A stretch of DNA of 64,000 bases from Magicicada septendecula. Its lineage: Eukaryota; Arthropoda; Insecta; Hemiptera; Cicadidae. Position numbers and translations under genes: made by a program. The stretch is from contig CM068372.1 in assembly GCA_034769895.1 (NCBI GenBank), positions 384,419,910 to 384,483,909 on the forward strand. Reading direction: 5' to 3'. Shown here piece by piece: positions 11,276 to 25,305 of this stretch. Under the pieces are notes generated by a model. That model was not told the origin of the DNA. It saw only the letters and a program-made list of their open reading frames with translations, and searched no databases. The stretch's first letter is position 1, and each line of letters begins with the position of its first letter.

Positions 11276-13990
11276 GTGAAGATACAAGAAATACGAGACT
11301 TCCAGTGCGGAACCACCAACGAGAAAATACCCATACACAAAGCAAATCGTTTAATAAGAGTGTACGAAAAATATAAGTCAGTATTTTCAGATGAACCGGG
11401 TAAAGTCAAGAACTACCAGTGTAAACTTGAATTTAAGGAAAACGTGGAATTTAACCGGAGGTCATACTCAATCGCGCATTCACTGAAGGAGGCCGTGAGA
11501 ACGGAAATTAATAAGATGATCAGCAGTGACATAATTGAGATTAGTCAATCTCCATACACTAGTCCAATAATTGCTGTTCCCAAGAAAAACGGACAAGTCC
11601 GGCTTTGTTTGGATACGCGCGAGCTAAATAAAACTATTGTTAATGACCGAACATCTCCCGGTGAAATAGAGGAGATCCTAAAACGATTTCACGGCACCAA
11701 GTTTATCAGTACATGGGACACTGTATGTGGTTACTGGCAAGTGGAGTTGCATCCACAAAGTCGTCAGTACGTGGCGTTCATTTTCGAAGGGCGCAATTAC
11801 CAGTTCAAGAGATTGCCCTTCGGACTTGTAAATTCAGTAGCCATCTTTGTGGCCTGTATGGACCAAATACTAGGGAAGGAAGCACTCCAATTTACCACAG
11901 TCTATGTAGACGATTTGCTCATTACTTCGGAAACCTGGGAGGAACACTGTTACCGAGTAGAACATGTACTCGAAAAGTTAGCGCAGAATAATATAACTCT
12001 GAAATTGGAGAAATCCAAGTTCATTGCTCGAGAAGTACAGTTCTTAGGTTTCAACCTAGACGATAGAGGTATAACCCCATCAGCAGAAAAAGTGGAGGCA
12101 ATTCAGAAGTTCCCTAAACCAAAGAACAGGAAACAGTTACAATCTTTCCTCGGACTCTCTAACTATTACAGAAAGTTTCAGCACAAATATTCCGAGCTGA
12201 CCGCCAAGTTTCAACCACAATTGTCTGCAAAAAACAAATGAACCTGGGGTGAAGAACAGGATATTACCTTCCAACTGATCAAAGAAAAGGTCTTAGAGAG
12301 TGTTATACTTCGTCACCCGGATTTTAAGAAACCTTTCTTTTTGAATTGTGATGCTAGCGACATCAGCTTAGGAACAACATTATATCAGAAAGATGAGGAG
12401 GGTCACCATCTAGTGATAAGCTTTGCTAGTCGTACCCTGAATCAATGCGAAATGAATTATAATGTGACCGAGAAAGAATTGCTTAGCGTAGTATTCGCAT
12501 GTAGCAAATTCCGGACATACATTCTCGGGTATCCAGTTACCGTCCGAACTGATCATAAATCCATCTCATTTCTACGTAGGTGCAAGTTGAGTCACGGCCG
12601 ATTGGCTAGATGGGCACTCGCCCTACAAGAATACAACTTACAATGGGAGTATATTCCGGGGAAAAAGAATGTGGTAGCCGATGTGTTGTCACGGATCAAT
12701 TTGGAAGACCATACCTTCGAGGGAGAGAAGGAGAGCTTAGTCAAAATTTACAACCTGATTAAAACCAGATCCGATTTAGAAGCTTTATTGATAAACATCC
12801 GTATCTACCAACGATCTGACCCTAAACTAAAAAACATTATCAATCGATTGGAAGCCGACGATGACACCGTTTCTAAATACTACCATGTTAATAAAGGTAT
12901 ACTATTCGTCAAAACAGACTTGAATAAAGAAACATGGAAGGTGATTATTCCGAACCAAATCGAGAAGGAGATTATAATCGATTACCATATAAGGTATGGC
13001 CATATGGGAGCGCTTAAAGTGATACAGGATTTAGATGAGAATTGTAAAATAAAAAAAATTAACCGCAAGGTAAGAAATTACCTGAAATCATGTAATATTT
13101 GCCAGTGCGTTAAAATTAACAACGAAAAGAAAGAAGGTATAATGATTCCGATAACATCAAAAGCGAAACTGGAAAAAAAGTTTTTAGACATCTGCGGGCC
13201 ATTTCCCCGTAGTGGCGGTCGACACAGGTACAAATACCTAATCATAATAATGGACTATTTTACAAAATACGTAAAGCTATATCCGGTTAATCGGGCAACC
13301 ACAGTAAAATTTCTTGGAGTCATAACAGAGTTATATGTGCCAGAAATAGGTAAACCATCTTCAATCATTACTGACCATGGTACTCAGTTTAGAGGGAGAA
13401 GATGGCGGGACACATTATTATCACTTGGGATTAAAACATATAAGACGTCAGTCTACCACCCAAATAGTAATCCGGCAGAAAGGGTACTGAGAGAAGTGGG
13501 TAGAATCTTGCGAACGTACTGTCACAACCAACAGAAAAAGTGGCAAGAGTACATAGCAGCAACAGAGAAATTCCTAAATTTCGCCCACCATCCAGCTATA
13601 GGAATTACACCTTACTCCGCCATGTATGAGAAACCAACCCCCCGAGAGATTGAAGAAATAATAGAGTTCCCAACGAACGATGGTCGTAAGTTTGACCAGG
13701 TGAAGTTCTATAACAAGGTGGCCGAAGACCAAGAGAAACGGCAAGCCAAATATCAAAAGGCAATAGGACGAATAATAACTTATAAAGAGGGTGAAAAAGT
13801 TCTGTTAAAAAACCGAGAACTACCCAGCACCCTAGAAGGGATAACAAAAAAACTATTGTTACTATATACTGGACCATATGTCGTTGTCAAAAATAATAAT
13901 AATAATACATACGAACTGAAAGAAATAGTTTCCGGAAGAGTTAAAGGAGTGTACAACCAAGCCTCCATAAAAAAGTATTACGAAGATTGA
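11276..13990 (+). pseudogene. pol: Gypsy pol: reverse transcriptase, RNase H, integrase with one nonsense codon
   Basis: Both long blocks share one frame and are split only by a TGA at 12239-12241, where relatives have Trp before TWG. RT shows IIAVPKKNGQVRLCLD, TWDTVCGYWQ, the catalytic YVDD and LGLSNYYRKF. RNase H shows the four acidic sites in NCDASD, TEKELL, RTDHKS and ADVLSR. Integrase has the HHCC zinc finger (HIRYGHMG, CNICQC) and the DDE residues in LDICGP, TDHGTQF and PAERVLRE. The C-terminal GPYVVVKN block is usual; there is no chromodomain. Pol is otherwise well preserved, which suggests fairly recent inactivation compared with gag. Confidence 0.9.
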
Positions 13991-14008
13991 ATTTATAATA
14001 AACATCTA

Positions 14009-14570
14009 AATTCCAAAAGAATAGTAAGAACAACTTACGCAAATAATTTGAAAGAAAATAATTGAGAATTAATTAAAAAGGGAAGAATTTGAATTTTGTG
14101 TAAAAAACCCGCAAAATTCTAAAAATAATGGTAAGATCAACTTACTACAAATAAATTTGAAAGAAACAATTTGGAATAATTAAAAAGAAGAAAATGAATT
14201 TAGAATAAATATCTAAATTATAAAAAATTAGTAAGATCAGCTTACACAAAGAATTTTGAAAGAAAAACTTTGGAAATAGATGAATTAAATAGAATTTGAA
14301 TTTTGAATATAAAACATCAAAATTCCAAAATATAAGTAATACCAACTTACACAAATAATTCGAAAGAAAATATTTGGAATAATTAAAAGGAGATGAATTT
14401 TGATAAAAAATTATCAAAATTTAAAAACATAATAAGATCAACTTATTACAAATGATTTGTGAAAAATGTTATGGGAATAAATAAAAAGAAGAATTTGAAT
14501 TTTGCATAAAACTAACAAAGTTCTAAAAATAGATAAGATCCACTTATAAATAAAGTTAGAAGAGAATAAT
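14009..14570. repeat. Tandem repeat of about 100 bp, six degenerate copies
   Basis: Each unit contains an aaaattccaaa-like start, then a taagatcaacttac block, then aatttgaaagaaaa and a ttgaattttg end. Copies begin near 14009, 14113, 14215, 14319, 14420 and 14517. The array lies directly 3' of the Gypsy integrase stop, in what would be the 3' untranslated region. Confidence 0.7.
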
Positions 14571-15420
14571 ATAATTAATTAAGAAAAAAGAATTAAAAAT
14601 AATCCAGAATAAATGTGAATATCTAACATTTGAAGGAGTAGAGAAGAAAAACAAAAAAGAGTGTGATATACAAGAGAAGGCAATAATTTGGAAAGAAAGA
14701 GAAGAATCTCTTATTATAATAAAATTATAAAAATCTAAAAAAGAAAAACAATAATATAATAAGAACGACCTATGACTAACTACTTATGAAACAATTATGG
14801 AAACAGATAATCAAGACAGATGATTATGATATTACTCAGTTCTGAAGAAACAAAGATAGAACAACTAATACCAATCATATGGAGAAGATGATTTTGAAAA
14901 AAAAAATAATAAGACATATATGAAACGCAAAGAGAAACAAGTACCACTTGAGAAATATAATATTAATAAATTAATTTTAATGAACGCAAAAGCGGATTAA
15001 TAACTTTCTGAGAGAAAAGAAAGAAAAATATAATTAAATAAGATGATCACAATAACAACTTGAATATCAATTACAAAGAAACAAATTGAAAAAATTAACT
15101 AACATAAAATAAGACCATTCAAATAATGAATAAGAACCAAAGAGGAAATACATATAAAAAAGTATGCTATCAATATAAATAACCAAAAGGAAATGTAATT
15201 AGAATTCAGATGAAAAAGGAAAAAGTTACACTATAACTAGTAACAAAAATATTAACAAAAGTTTCCAACCATAATTAAAATGAATATATCAGACGAGCTA
15301 AAAGTTAGAAGAATATATATAATGAGAATAATAAAAACTAAGAAGAATCATTGAGATAGAAAACGTGAGATAATCTGAGAAAGAAGGAAGTGAAGAATCC
15401 AAAGATATTTTAAAAAAAAC
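14571..15420. other. A-rich 3' region of the Gypsy element
   Basis: Purine-biased A-rich sequence without coding potential. It ends abruptly near 15420, where composition returns to that of ordinary intron. No clear polypurine tract or LTR start was found. Confidence 0.5.
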
Positions 15421-16699
15421 AGTCATAAGGTGGACTATTCTTAGGTAATTTTTATTCGATGACTGTCTGTAGATAATTCCAGCAGCATTATGTTTTTGAG
15501 CAGAGATGATTTGCCTCTGGACTCAATTTGAAATGCAGTATGGCCAGCAGAGTATGTTGCCCACAGTGCCTCTCTGAACTGCCCCAGCTCACAGGTTAGG
15601 GAACGTTAGGGAATTAATATCCCAGGGATAAATTTTAATATTTGTGTGTAAGTGCGCGGGTGCGCGTGTGATTTACATTTTATTTAATAACTTCGAGGAA
15701 AATTAACATTTCGTTCTGAAACTTGGACAGAGTATTCTCATGGTTATAACCTACATACTTCATATAGGCCTACTCAATTCTCCACAGCTAAAATTTTTAT
15801 GTTTTTTTTTAATGAATTCAATCTTCTTTTATTCTCGTTATCTTCAAGAAAGTAATAAAATGTATAGATTAGATCTAGACAGGCCTTTGGAGAGTCGGAC
15901 AGAGTTTAAGCCTGATTTCAGTCTATCTGTGTTCTCATCTGTAACGTTGCTAAAGTTTCAACCAACCAGGGGATCTAAAATTTATTCAGTTTGGTCCTCT
16001 GTCGAGAACACTTCGCGCAGTTTCTTATAAGGACTCGTTATAGAAAGACGTACTCGCTGCCACTAGTTTTTCGTGTAAAGACAGGTCGTTTTCCGTTTAA
16101 CTTAGAAGTTGGTTCACGGTTCGAGGTCTTCGAAACCAATACCATTTAGAGAACTCAAATTAAAAAAAAGATCATTCTAGTGCTTTCCCGCGTATAGTGG
16201 AAGATATCCGCTAGGTACAAAATATCTGCCGAGATATTTTAGTTACGCGAGAACACTTCAAGAATCCGGAGATGGTGTAAGATCAATACACACAGATCTT
16301 TTTTACCCAGTTTTAAAATCCCTGAGATTAATTAAATTTAAATTGTAAACAATAACAGTTCGTATCGCAGTGTGCGTGGGTGCAACGACGTGAATTGTCT
16401 GCATTGGTGATCTTCGAACGGTCGACGGGCAGAGTTGTAGCAGTCACCAGTCGAACTACGTGCGCAGAGTGTCGAGTGGCTACGCAAACAGTGGATTTCT
16501 TCACATCAAGTAACATAATTGTAAAGCAAGCCAATAGACTCAATTTTGAAAGACAAGTTTTTAAATAATTTATAGTATAAATTAATAAGACAACAGTAAA
16601 TTTTAATGATTTAATTTAATAAACGTTCCTACCTCTATATATAGACTATTGTAATAATTTCTATATTATCTATCTATTCAATTTTAAATTGTATCGTTG

Positions 16700-16700
<1 letters not shown>
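15421..16700. other. Gene-free intronic DNA
   Basis: Mixed composition. ORFs of 96 aa (15740-16030) and 62-71 aa (16328-16568, both strands) show no known domain. I see no structured repeat here. Confidence 0.4.

Positions 16701-16701
<1 letters not shown>

Positions 16702-16740
<39 letters not shown>
16702..16740. repeat. (TA)n microsatellite
   Basis: About 20 TA units after ttgcaata. The same TTGCA-(TA)n context recurs at 44624, 52177-52195 and 60174, which suggests a repeat-family context. Confidence 0.85.
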
Positions 16741-16742
<2 letters not shown>

Positions 16743-17431
16743 CACGTTTATCCATCATTAGCTAAACATGCAAGTTCTGACCAGAGAAGTTGATCTTTTT
16801 GAGACCCCATATATAAAAGGTACGAGTAAGCTTAGACATTTTATTCTTACATATTCGTAATCAGCATAAAAAACCGTAAAAATATATATCCGTTTCAAGA
16901 TAGTTTGTTGAAAAAAGTTGAATAATAATTACCCTGTTAACTTTATCGTTACAAACCACTCACACGTTTAAAAAAATGCATTACTATTTTATCACGGATA
17001 TCGGTTTAGCTTTTAGTGATGAAAAATTTGCACAGTGTTGCCACAAAATGTATATAAAGTCACGAAGGTCACAACGTTGCCATGTCTACTGAACGTAAGC
17101 AATTCCTGCAATATTAGCAGCTGGTGTGTCTCGGCTGTTTATACAATTACTGCTTCCAGTCGCCTAGGTTTAATTCGTGTATACGATCTTAGTTATTTTT
17201 AATTTCAGTACCGTAGTAAAAATAATCTTTGAAAGACGTAAGCAACTATTTTTCAACGCTGTTATTAAAATGTGGGTTAATCATTCAATGACAGAAAACA
17301 TATAAGGTATAAAATGTTGTGATCACTTTATTCACACGTTCTTTTCTTGACACGTAAATAACTATATACTAAATAAAGATATAATAAGTATATCTTCATT
17401 GTACATTAGTATAATATGTAGTTAAAAAGTA
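16741..17431. other. Gene-free AT-rich spacer
   Basis: No coding region or repeat recognised up to the TA target site of the MITE at 17432. Confidence 0.4.
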
Positions 17432-18446
17432 CAGTACAACCTGTCACATCCGGACCTGTGATATCCGGAACTCCCATATCCGGACGTATCTCCAAACTAA
17501 TTTTTGCAATTTTGGTTAGCGAAATGGTTAGGGATGTAAAGATACTACTCTTGATGTTTTGGCTGATCACCACTTTTTCTTCACTACACTTACGTCATTC
17601 TGCGATATGGTTCACTATTTTTGAATATTTAAGTTTTTACAATTGAAATACTTTATTTGGGGCAACTGAGTCTGGGGCAGCGGCGTTAGGTCGACTCACT
17701 TTGGCTTCATGGCTTCCAAATAACGTGTGCATTGTATGAAGCAGCCGAATCACAAACTTTTTCAAAAACTGATGTAGGCGTACTGTAAGTAAAACTTTTT
17801 AACCAATTTTACTTTTTGTATTTTAAAGAGTACAGTGTACAAATGCAAATGCTAAACCAATAGAAACGTCTAAAAAAAACACGTTCTTCTTCTGTGTATC
17901 TTCTGTAATTGTTAATTATATTAATTGAGATTTTGGCTACTTATAGAGATTTAATTACTGAACACAATGCAGTTTTCAGAATTGCTGTATATTTATTGGT
18001 TTTGAAGTTATCGCAGGTTGAACTGCAAAAATGAATTGAATAAAATTCATCTTCATCTCCGCCCGCGAGTTTCACTGTGAGGAAGTTAGAGTGAGATAGT
18101 TGCTTATTATACGCTCTCTGTCTAGCTTACGGCGCAGCGCAGTCTGTCCCTTTCAATTAACGCTCAGATATGACGACATACTTCAATGAGTTGAACTGAT
18201 TTTGTGTATAATACAGTATATTTAATGTATCTTTTAAATGTAAATAAATTTCAAATGAAATTTGGGTATATCTGAAATCCTTGAATAATTTACGCACCCG
18301 AAATTTTCGCCTGTATTTTTCGTCAAAAAAGTGCGTTAATTATGCGAGAAAATACGGTATTTATAAATGACCTTGTGATATCCGGATTTTTCCATATCCG
18401 GATCGGCCGGTCGCCATATTAGTCCGGATATGACAGGTTGTACCTG
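17432..18446. mobile_element. Tigger/pogo-like non-autonomous DNA transposon, copy 1 (full length)
   Basis: About 1,015 bp with terminal inverted repeats: left CAGTACAACCTGTCACATCC, right end ...GACAGGTTGTACCTG. TA flanks both ends (17430-17431 and 18447-18448), the target duplication of Tc1/mariner-pogo elements. Inside, atccggat blocks recur near both ends, and a remnant MASK-type N-terminus (atggcttccaaa at about 17708, then a stop) recalls a pogo transposase start. No DDE domain is present, so it would depend on a transposase in trans. Confidence 0.75.
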
Positions 18447-18448
18447 TA

Positions 18449-20160
<1,712 letters not shown>

Positions 20161-20184
20161 TGAAAACCGATAAATACATGTATA

Positions 20185-20290
20185 AATAGGCTTACCATAC
20201 GTCCCGGTTTGACCGGGATTGTCCCGGTTTGACGACCTGATCCCGGGGTCCCGGCCAGTTTGTCAATTGTCCCGGTTTGAAAATTGACGA
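20185..20290. repeat. CCCGGTTTGACCGGG-type repeat, possible DNA transposon end
   Basis: The segment repeats gtcccggtttg three times with inverted cccggtttgaccggg motifs, starting taccatacgtcccgg. This pattern is common at the ends of dispersed DNA elements of animals (hAT-like), but no partner end was found. Unclassified. Confidence 0.4.
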
Positions 20291-20944
20291 GAGTAGTTTC
20301 CGTCCGGGCGAAGACGTTGTGCAAGCTAAGCTCCCGATTTTTGGTTAAATCAATAGAAAAGAGAGTTTGAAAGATTAAAAGTAATTTTTCATGAATGGAA
20401 AATTCAAAAGCTGCAGTAGTCACTTTGCACGAGTATACACATTCAAATGACTTAGGGAGCACAAAAATCCTAATGTGTGCTATACTTGCTTTCCTTCGAA
20501 AAGATGTAGACTGTGGCTGGCAGTATATCCATGGTCAAGTTCCAGAGGAAGAGAAACTCGATTAATTCTTTAATTGTTCCGTAGAACAATAGCTAGACAA
20601 TGATTAGTGCCACAGGAGTTACGGAACTGCTACTTCCGACGTCATACAATGAATAATACCGTACAAGCACGCATCAGAAACTAAACAGCCACGTTGGAAG
20701 ACCACATCCAAGAATAAAAAACATTATCAAATGTTTATAATCTGAGGCAGAGAAATCTATTCAGAACACGATGTAACGATGGAGTGAAAATTTTAAGCTA
20801 TGAAAAGGACGAAAAAGTATACTGAATTGGATAAACTAAAAGATATGAAAAAGATTCTGAAGTTGGCATGTTTCTCAAGATCACGTCGTCCGTTCTACAA
20901 GTTGACTAATAAAACTAAATAAAAAATAACCTTCCTTTTTAATT

Positions 20945-20945
<1 letters not shown>
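20291..20945. other. Gene-free DNA
   Basis: No recognisable protein. It could be decayed interior of the element whose end lies at 20185-20290. Confidence 0.3.
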
Positions 20946-21034
<89 letters not shown>

Positions 21035-21078
21035 GAGAGAGTGAGGGAGCGGCTATGCAAGTGTGTGTGTGTGTGTGT
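20946..21078. repeat. (GA)n then (GT)n microsatellite
   Basis: (GA)n from 20946 to about 21041 with one CA interruption, then a short gap and (GT)n at 21061-21078. Confidence 0.95.
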
Positions 21079-22077
21079 GCGTTTTATAAAAATTGTAACT
21101 TGGTAAACGTAGTTGGTAACAAAAAATATATTTAACGAATTATAAAAACATAAACACAATACAGGGTGGATGTACATACATCGTTGTTTGTGTGTTCGCA
21201 AGTGGGAGGTACTCTCACGTATCAAAAATTAATTACGTGTCTTATCTCCTTGAGTGTTCGCAAGTGAAACGAGTTGCAAGTCCCACTGTTCGTAAGTGGG
21301 AGCACACCATCGTCGGCCGGATACGAAAAGCAGATTAATTTACCTGGTTTCTTCGAGACAAAAGCATCAACATGAATCAAAAAATTTAACTTGCAACCAT
21401 TATTTTAGTAAAACGTAGATGATTGTGGGTACCATAGCTTAGGCTTTTAGAGCATAGGCTTGTACATTTATCTAGGATTTACATTATGTAGCTGATGATA
21501 GAAGTTCAAATGCGAGTTCCTGGTCCCTAAAAACATTGGTATCTCAGCTGGGAGAGTGAACTCCAAGACAAAATACTGATCCTTCAAATGTATGTGTGTC
21601 GGGTAGGTATAGGCTTACTAGTAGGCCTACTCTGGGCTCCTTAAAAAAGCTACTGCTAAAATAACAGTGATTTGTTCTAATTTTGTTTGCTACATAATAA
21701 GGTGACGCCGTATAACATTAAAATTTGGGTTTGGCAAAGATTATCAGAATTGGCACATTCAACAATTAAAAGTTTTGTACGAATGTGCAGAAAATAATGG
21801 TATTTAAAAGGAACTATAAAGACATATCTTATGGTCATAAACAAACCGTAGAAGAAATTACTATTGTAATCAGTATAGTCATATTTGGACAGGTGTAGAA
21901 AAATATGGAGAAGCCTGTACAGGTGTGTCGGTGCTGATGGGAACACACATAAAAACGTTTGTATGAGATTAAACGTATGTATCCAAGATAAATACCGTTT
22001 TATCTACAACAGGTGGCTTCGAAATATGAATTTGGGGATTTCCCTTTTATTTAGGGGGAATTGTTATAAGGTAAATA
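21079..22077. other. Gene-free intronic DNA
   Basis: Nothing recognised except two gttcgcaagtg blocks at about 21193 and 21257. Confidence 0.4.
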
Positions 22078-22800
22078 CAGTACAACCTGTCACATCCGGA
22101 CCTGTGATATCCGGAACCTCCCATATCCGGACGTATCTCCAAACTAATTTTTGCAATTTTGGTTAGCGAAATGGTTAGGGATGTAAAGATACTACTCTTG
22201 ATGTTTTGGCTGATCACCACTTTTTCTTCACTACACTTACGTCATTCTGCGATATGGTTCACTATTTTTGAATATTTAAGTTTTTACAATTGAAATACTT
22301 TATTTGGGGCAACTGAGTCTGGGGCAGCGGCGTTAGGTCGACTCACTTTGGATTCATGGCTTCCAAAAAACGTGTGCATTGTATGAAGCAGCCGAATCAC
22401 AAACTTTTTCAAAAACTGATGTAGGCGTACTGTAAGTAAAACTTTTTAACCAATTTTACTTTTTGTATTTTAAAGAGTACAGTGTACAAATGCAAATGCT
22501 AAACCAATAGAAACGTCTAAAAAAACACGTTCTTCTTCTGTGTATCTTCTGTAATTGTTAATTATATTAATTGAGATTTTGGCTACTTATAGAGATTTAA
22601 TTACTGAACACAATGCAGTTTTCAGAATTGCTGTATATTTATTGGTTTTGAAGTTATCGCAGGTTGAACTGCAAAAATGAATTGAATAAAATTCATCTAT
22701 CATCCGCCCGCGAGTTTCACTGTGAGGAAGTTAGAGTGAGATAGTTGCTTATTATACGCTCTCTGTCTAGCTTACGGCGCAGCGCACAGTCTGTCCCTTT
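22078..22800. mobile_element. Tigger/pogo-like non-autonomous element, copy 2 (right end lost)
   Basis: Nearly identical to 17432-18150 of copy 1, starting at the same CAGTACAACC end after TA. It stops at gtctgtcccttt, where the hAT-derived sequence begins, and the right 300 bp with the second TIR are missing. In this copy the MASKKR start is not interrupted by the stop seen in copy 1. The two copies differ by a few substitutions and short indels, so both are fairly young. Confidence 0.75.
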
Positions 22801-25305
22801 GTGTACATAAATATGTAGGAAAAATAAGGAAAATATGTAGCTAAATATGTAATATTTAAGAAATATGTAGTATTAAAATACTTTCACATCAACAATGTAA
22901 TTTACATTTTACGAGAACATAACAGTGCCCTCTTTGAAAGGTTTTGAAAATAATAGGTGCTTCATTTTAAACTTTTTAAAATCACTTTCAAAACATTCAA
23001 ATATATTTTGAGCAAAGTCAATGTAATCCATAAAATACTAATCAAGTTCGGGGCTGACACTAATCACCAGTTAGATTACCACTTCTGTTACAGAAAATAA
23101 GTTAACCCTCAGAATACACAGTATCTGAAAGTTCAACTCTTTGTTGAAGAGTTTACAATAAGACAGCATGCATAAGAAATGAATTACTTTTCAATTGTTT
23201 ATTGTACTTTAGAAAATTTATGAAAACATATTTTAGAAAACAGTATTAAAAAAGAAATCTTGATATTATAAAATTAACAACAACAAAGTATTTTACCTAT
23301 GAATTTCTGTAGTATAGGACATGAGTATAAAGTAAAAAATTGAGAATTATTAACTATTTAACAAAGTATTTTACTAGGAGAGTTGAAATTACTATAAAAT
23401 TAAAGGTAGATTTTTGACTTGAAAATCTATATTGTATATATATATATATAACTCTACTATAACTCTGCATAAGAATAAAGTGTCCATGTAAGTTTTTTTT
23501 CCACTGTTTAGTTGCACAATTAATTATTAAATACTTTTCTATATTGTCTGTTGACATGGACTGTCTTCGGTCTGAGAATATGTTTTTATATATAGAAAAG
23601 GATCTCTCGACATCACATGTCGTCACCGGCGCATGTTTATATAGAGGAATCGTACTTGGAAGAATATTCTCAATCGATTCTACAGTTTCGCCGTTACATA
23701 TGCGATAAATGGTATGTAAAGTTGAGTAACCAGGGTTTCTATTCAGCACAGCATTTAATTTAGTAGAAACTTTGTCACCGACTTCACCCTGCACAGCATT
23801 TAACTTGTTAACTGCTTCTTCAACTATTCCTATGGCTTCTTGGAGAGTCAGACCTGCAGTCTCCAGTTTCTTGATACAACTGAAATGCGTTTTGATGTAC
23901 GAAACTGAACATATCACCTTAGAGTTGTTGAATGCAGACAAGGATTCGCTCGCTGACACTGCAGAATCGGGAGATAATGTTTCCACCACATACTTCACAG
24001 CTTCAAAGTTGTCACTGTAGAAATTTACGGCTTCGATCCAGGTTCCCCATCTTGTAATTACGGGTTCTGGAGGCAGAGGTGTGTCAGGTAGCCTTTGTTT
24101 GTAGCACTGGATACGGTAAGGAGCTTTCAAGAACACCTTTTTTGTTGCTGATATTAATGTATTTACTTCGGGGAAAAGGTCTCTGACAGTTTCAGCTACT
24201 CGATGCAATCCATGAGCCAGGCATGTAACATGTAGTAGGTTGGGGTAAAACACATTTAGAGAATTACCTGCTTTTAACATGTATGCTGCTGCATCTGTAT
24301 ACAACAGCAGTACCTTCTCTTCTTTAACACCATTTGGCCATAGCAAACTTGGCAAAATACAGCTTTATCGTCAGTTGTAAAAGCACTGTCAATCTGTACC
24401 CATGATTTTAACTTAGATGACAAAGATGATGCGGTCGGTGCCATGATAAAACAAGGATATTTGTATTTAAAACTCTTAAGAACTTGCGTTGAACAATACC
24501 GCACAATATATTATTTAAGACGTCTTTTGTCCAACAACGAGAATCCGCCAAGGCAAGAAACAAGCAAGCGCAGAAGTGTAGGCGAAAGACAAAACACTGA
24601 CTTGACAATACCTTCAACACACCACACTGCACACCAGATTGTTATTTACGTGTAGGCTTACACTCCGAGAGCGTCGATAATACTGGCGTCAAAAATCACA
24701 TTGTGCCCTACAATAGCATAGAGTTATATAGATATTTGTTTGTTTAAGTAGATGGAATCCGTTGCGAGAATTGCAAGATCTGCGAAGAGTATTTATTTAC
24801 CGCGGACAGCACGTTCTTTCCCCACCGAGCCTGCTGAAGGTGCGAACGAAACGTAAATGAGTGGGGCCGCGCATACCATTCTCATCTAACATCCCGTGCA
24901 AAATGCCTTACTTGTCGCTTGAGCTCGTAAAAAATTTTACTTATTGAAAGTAGAATCTATGTGTGCAATTGCAACAGATGCAATATTTTGCCTTTTCTTG
25001 TAATAAATTTAATTGGACCTGATTCTGATTAATTGCACATTTGCGCATCTGAGTAATGTTTTTATAGGCCTAACTATTTTTTGCCATTTCAATTTTCAAA
25101 TTGAAGTAAAGTATAGTAAAATAGCTAAAATATGTAGAAATATGTAAGATGGAGTGAAATATGTAATATGAACAAAATATGTAAAAATATGTAAAATTAA
25201 ACTCGCGGATAAGACACCTATTGGTATGATTCGCCGATATCTGGCTTTTCCGTGTAAATGTGCACTCAGCATTCAAATATGTAATTACATAAAAATCCGG
25301 GCCTT
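22801..25305 (-). mobile_element. Internally deleted hAT-superfamily transposon
   Basis: Encloses the hAT transposase remnant. Near both ends the sequence has repeated subterminal aatatgta motifs: about 22810-22870 on the left and about 25125-25195 on the right. Such subterminal repeats are typical transposase-binding arrays of hAT elements. The right end reads aattacataaaaatccgggcc near 25283-25303. The equivalent terminal block is not seen on the left, where the sequence joins copy 2 of the Tigger-like MITE. The exact ends and target duplication are therefore not established. Confidence 0.55.
23354..24444 (-). pseudogene. hAT transposase with central N-terminal deletion
   Basis: The N-terminal start MAPTASSLSSKLKSWV with FTTDDKAVFCQVC (a BED-like zinc-finger beginning) runs from 24444 to about 24345. 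It then switches frame into the catalytic part, 24355-23354. That part shows LLLYTDAAAYM (second catalytic Asp), the C-x2-H block TCLAHGLHRV, the RWGTW block, and the C-terminal dimerisation segment CDVERSFSIYKNIFSDRR with the catalytic Glu. The rest of the zinc finger and the region with the first Asp are missing at the junction, so the enzyme cannot work. The last 30 or so residues are low-complexity and probably read past the real end. Confidence 0.8.

Larger units (their letters stand above)
6996..15420 (+). mobile_element. Degenerate Ty3/Gypsy LTR retrotransposon, 3' LTR missing
   Basis: The order is 5' LTR (6996-8214), primer-binding site (8218), gag (8323-10608), protease region (10605-11272), RT-RNase H-integrase (11276-13990), then an A-rich 3' region with about 100-bp tandem repeats. 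This order is typical of Ty3/Gypsy. There is no env-like ORF. No copy of the LTR is seen after pol: sequence character changes at about 15420 without a TGTAAC start, so the 3' LTR is deleted or the element is truncated. Frameshifts in gag and pro, stops in pol and a lost protease Asp show that it is dead. Confidence 0.85.

Noticed and set aside
6996-15420. Env-like third ORF in the Gypsy element (errantivirus)
   Set aside because: The sequence after the integrase stop is an A-rich tandem repeat with no ORF of useful length.
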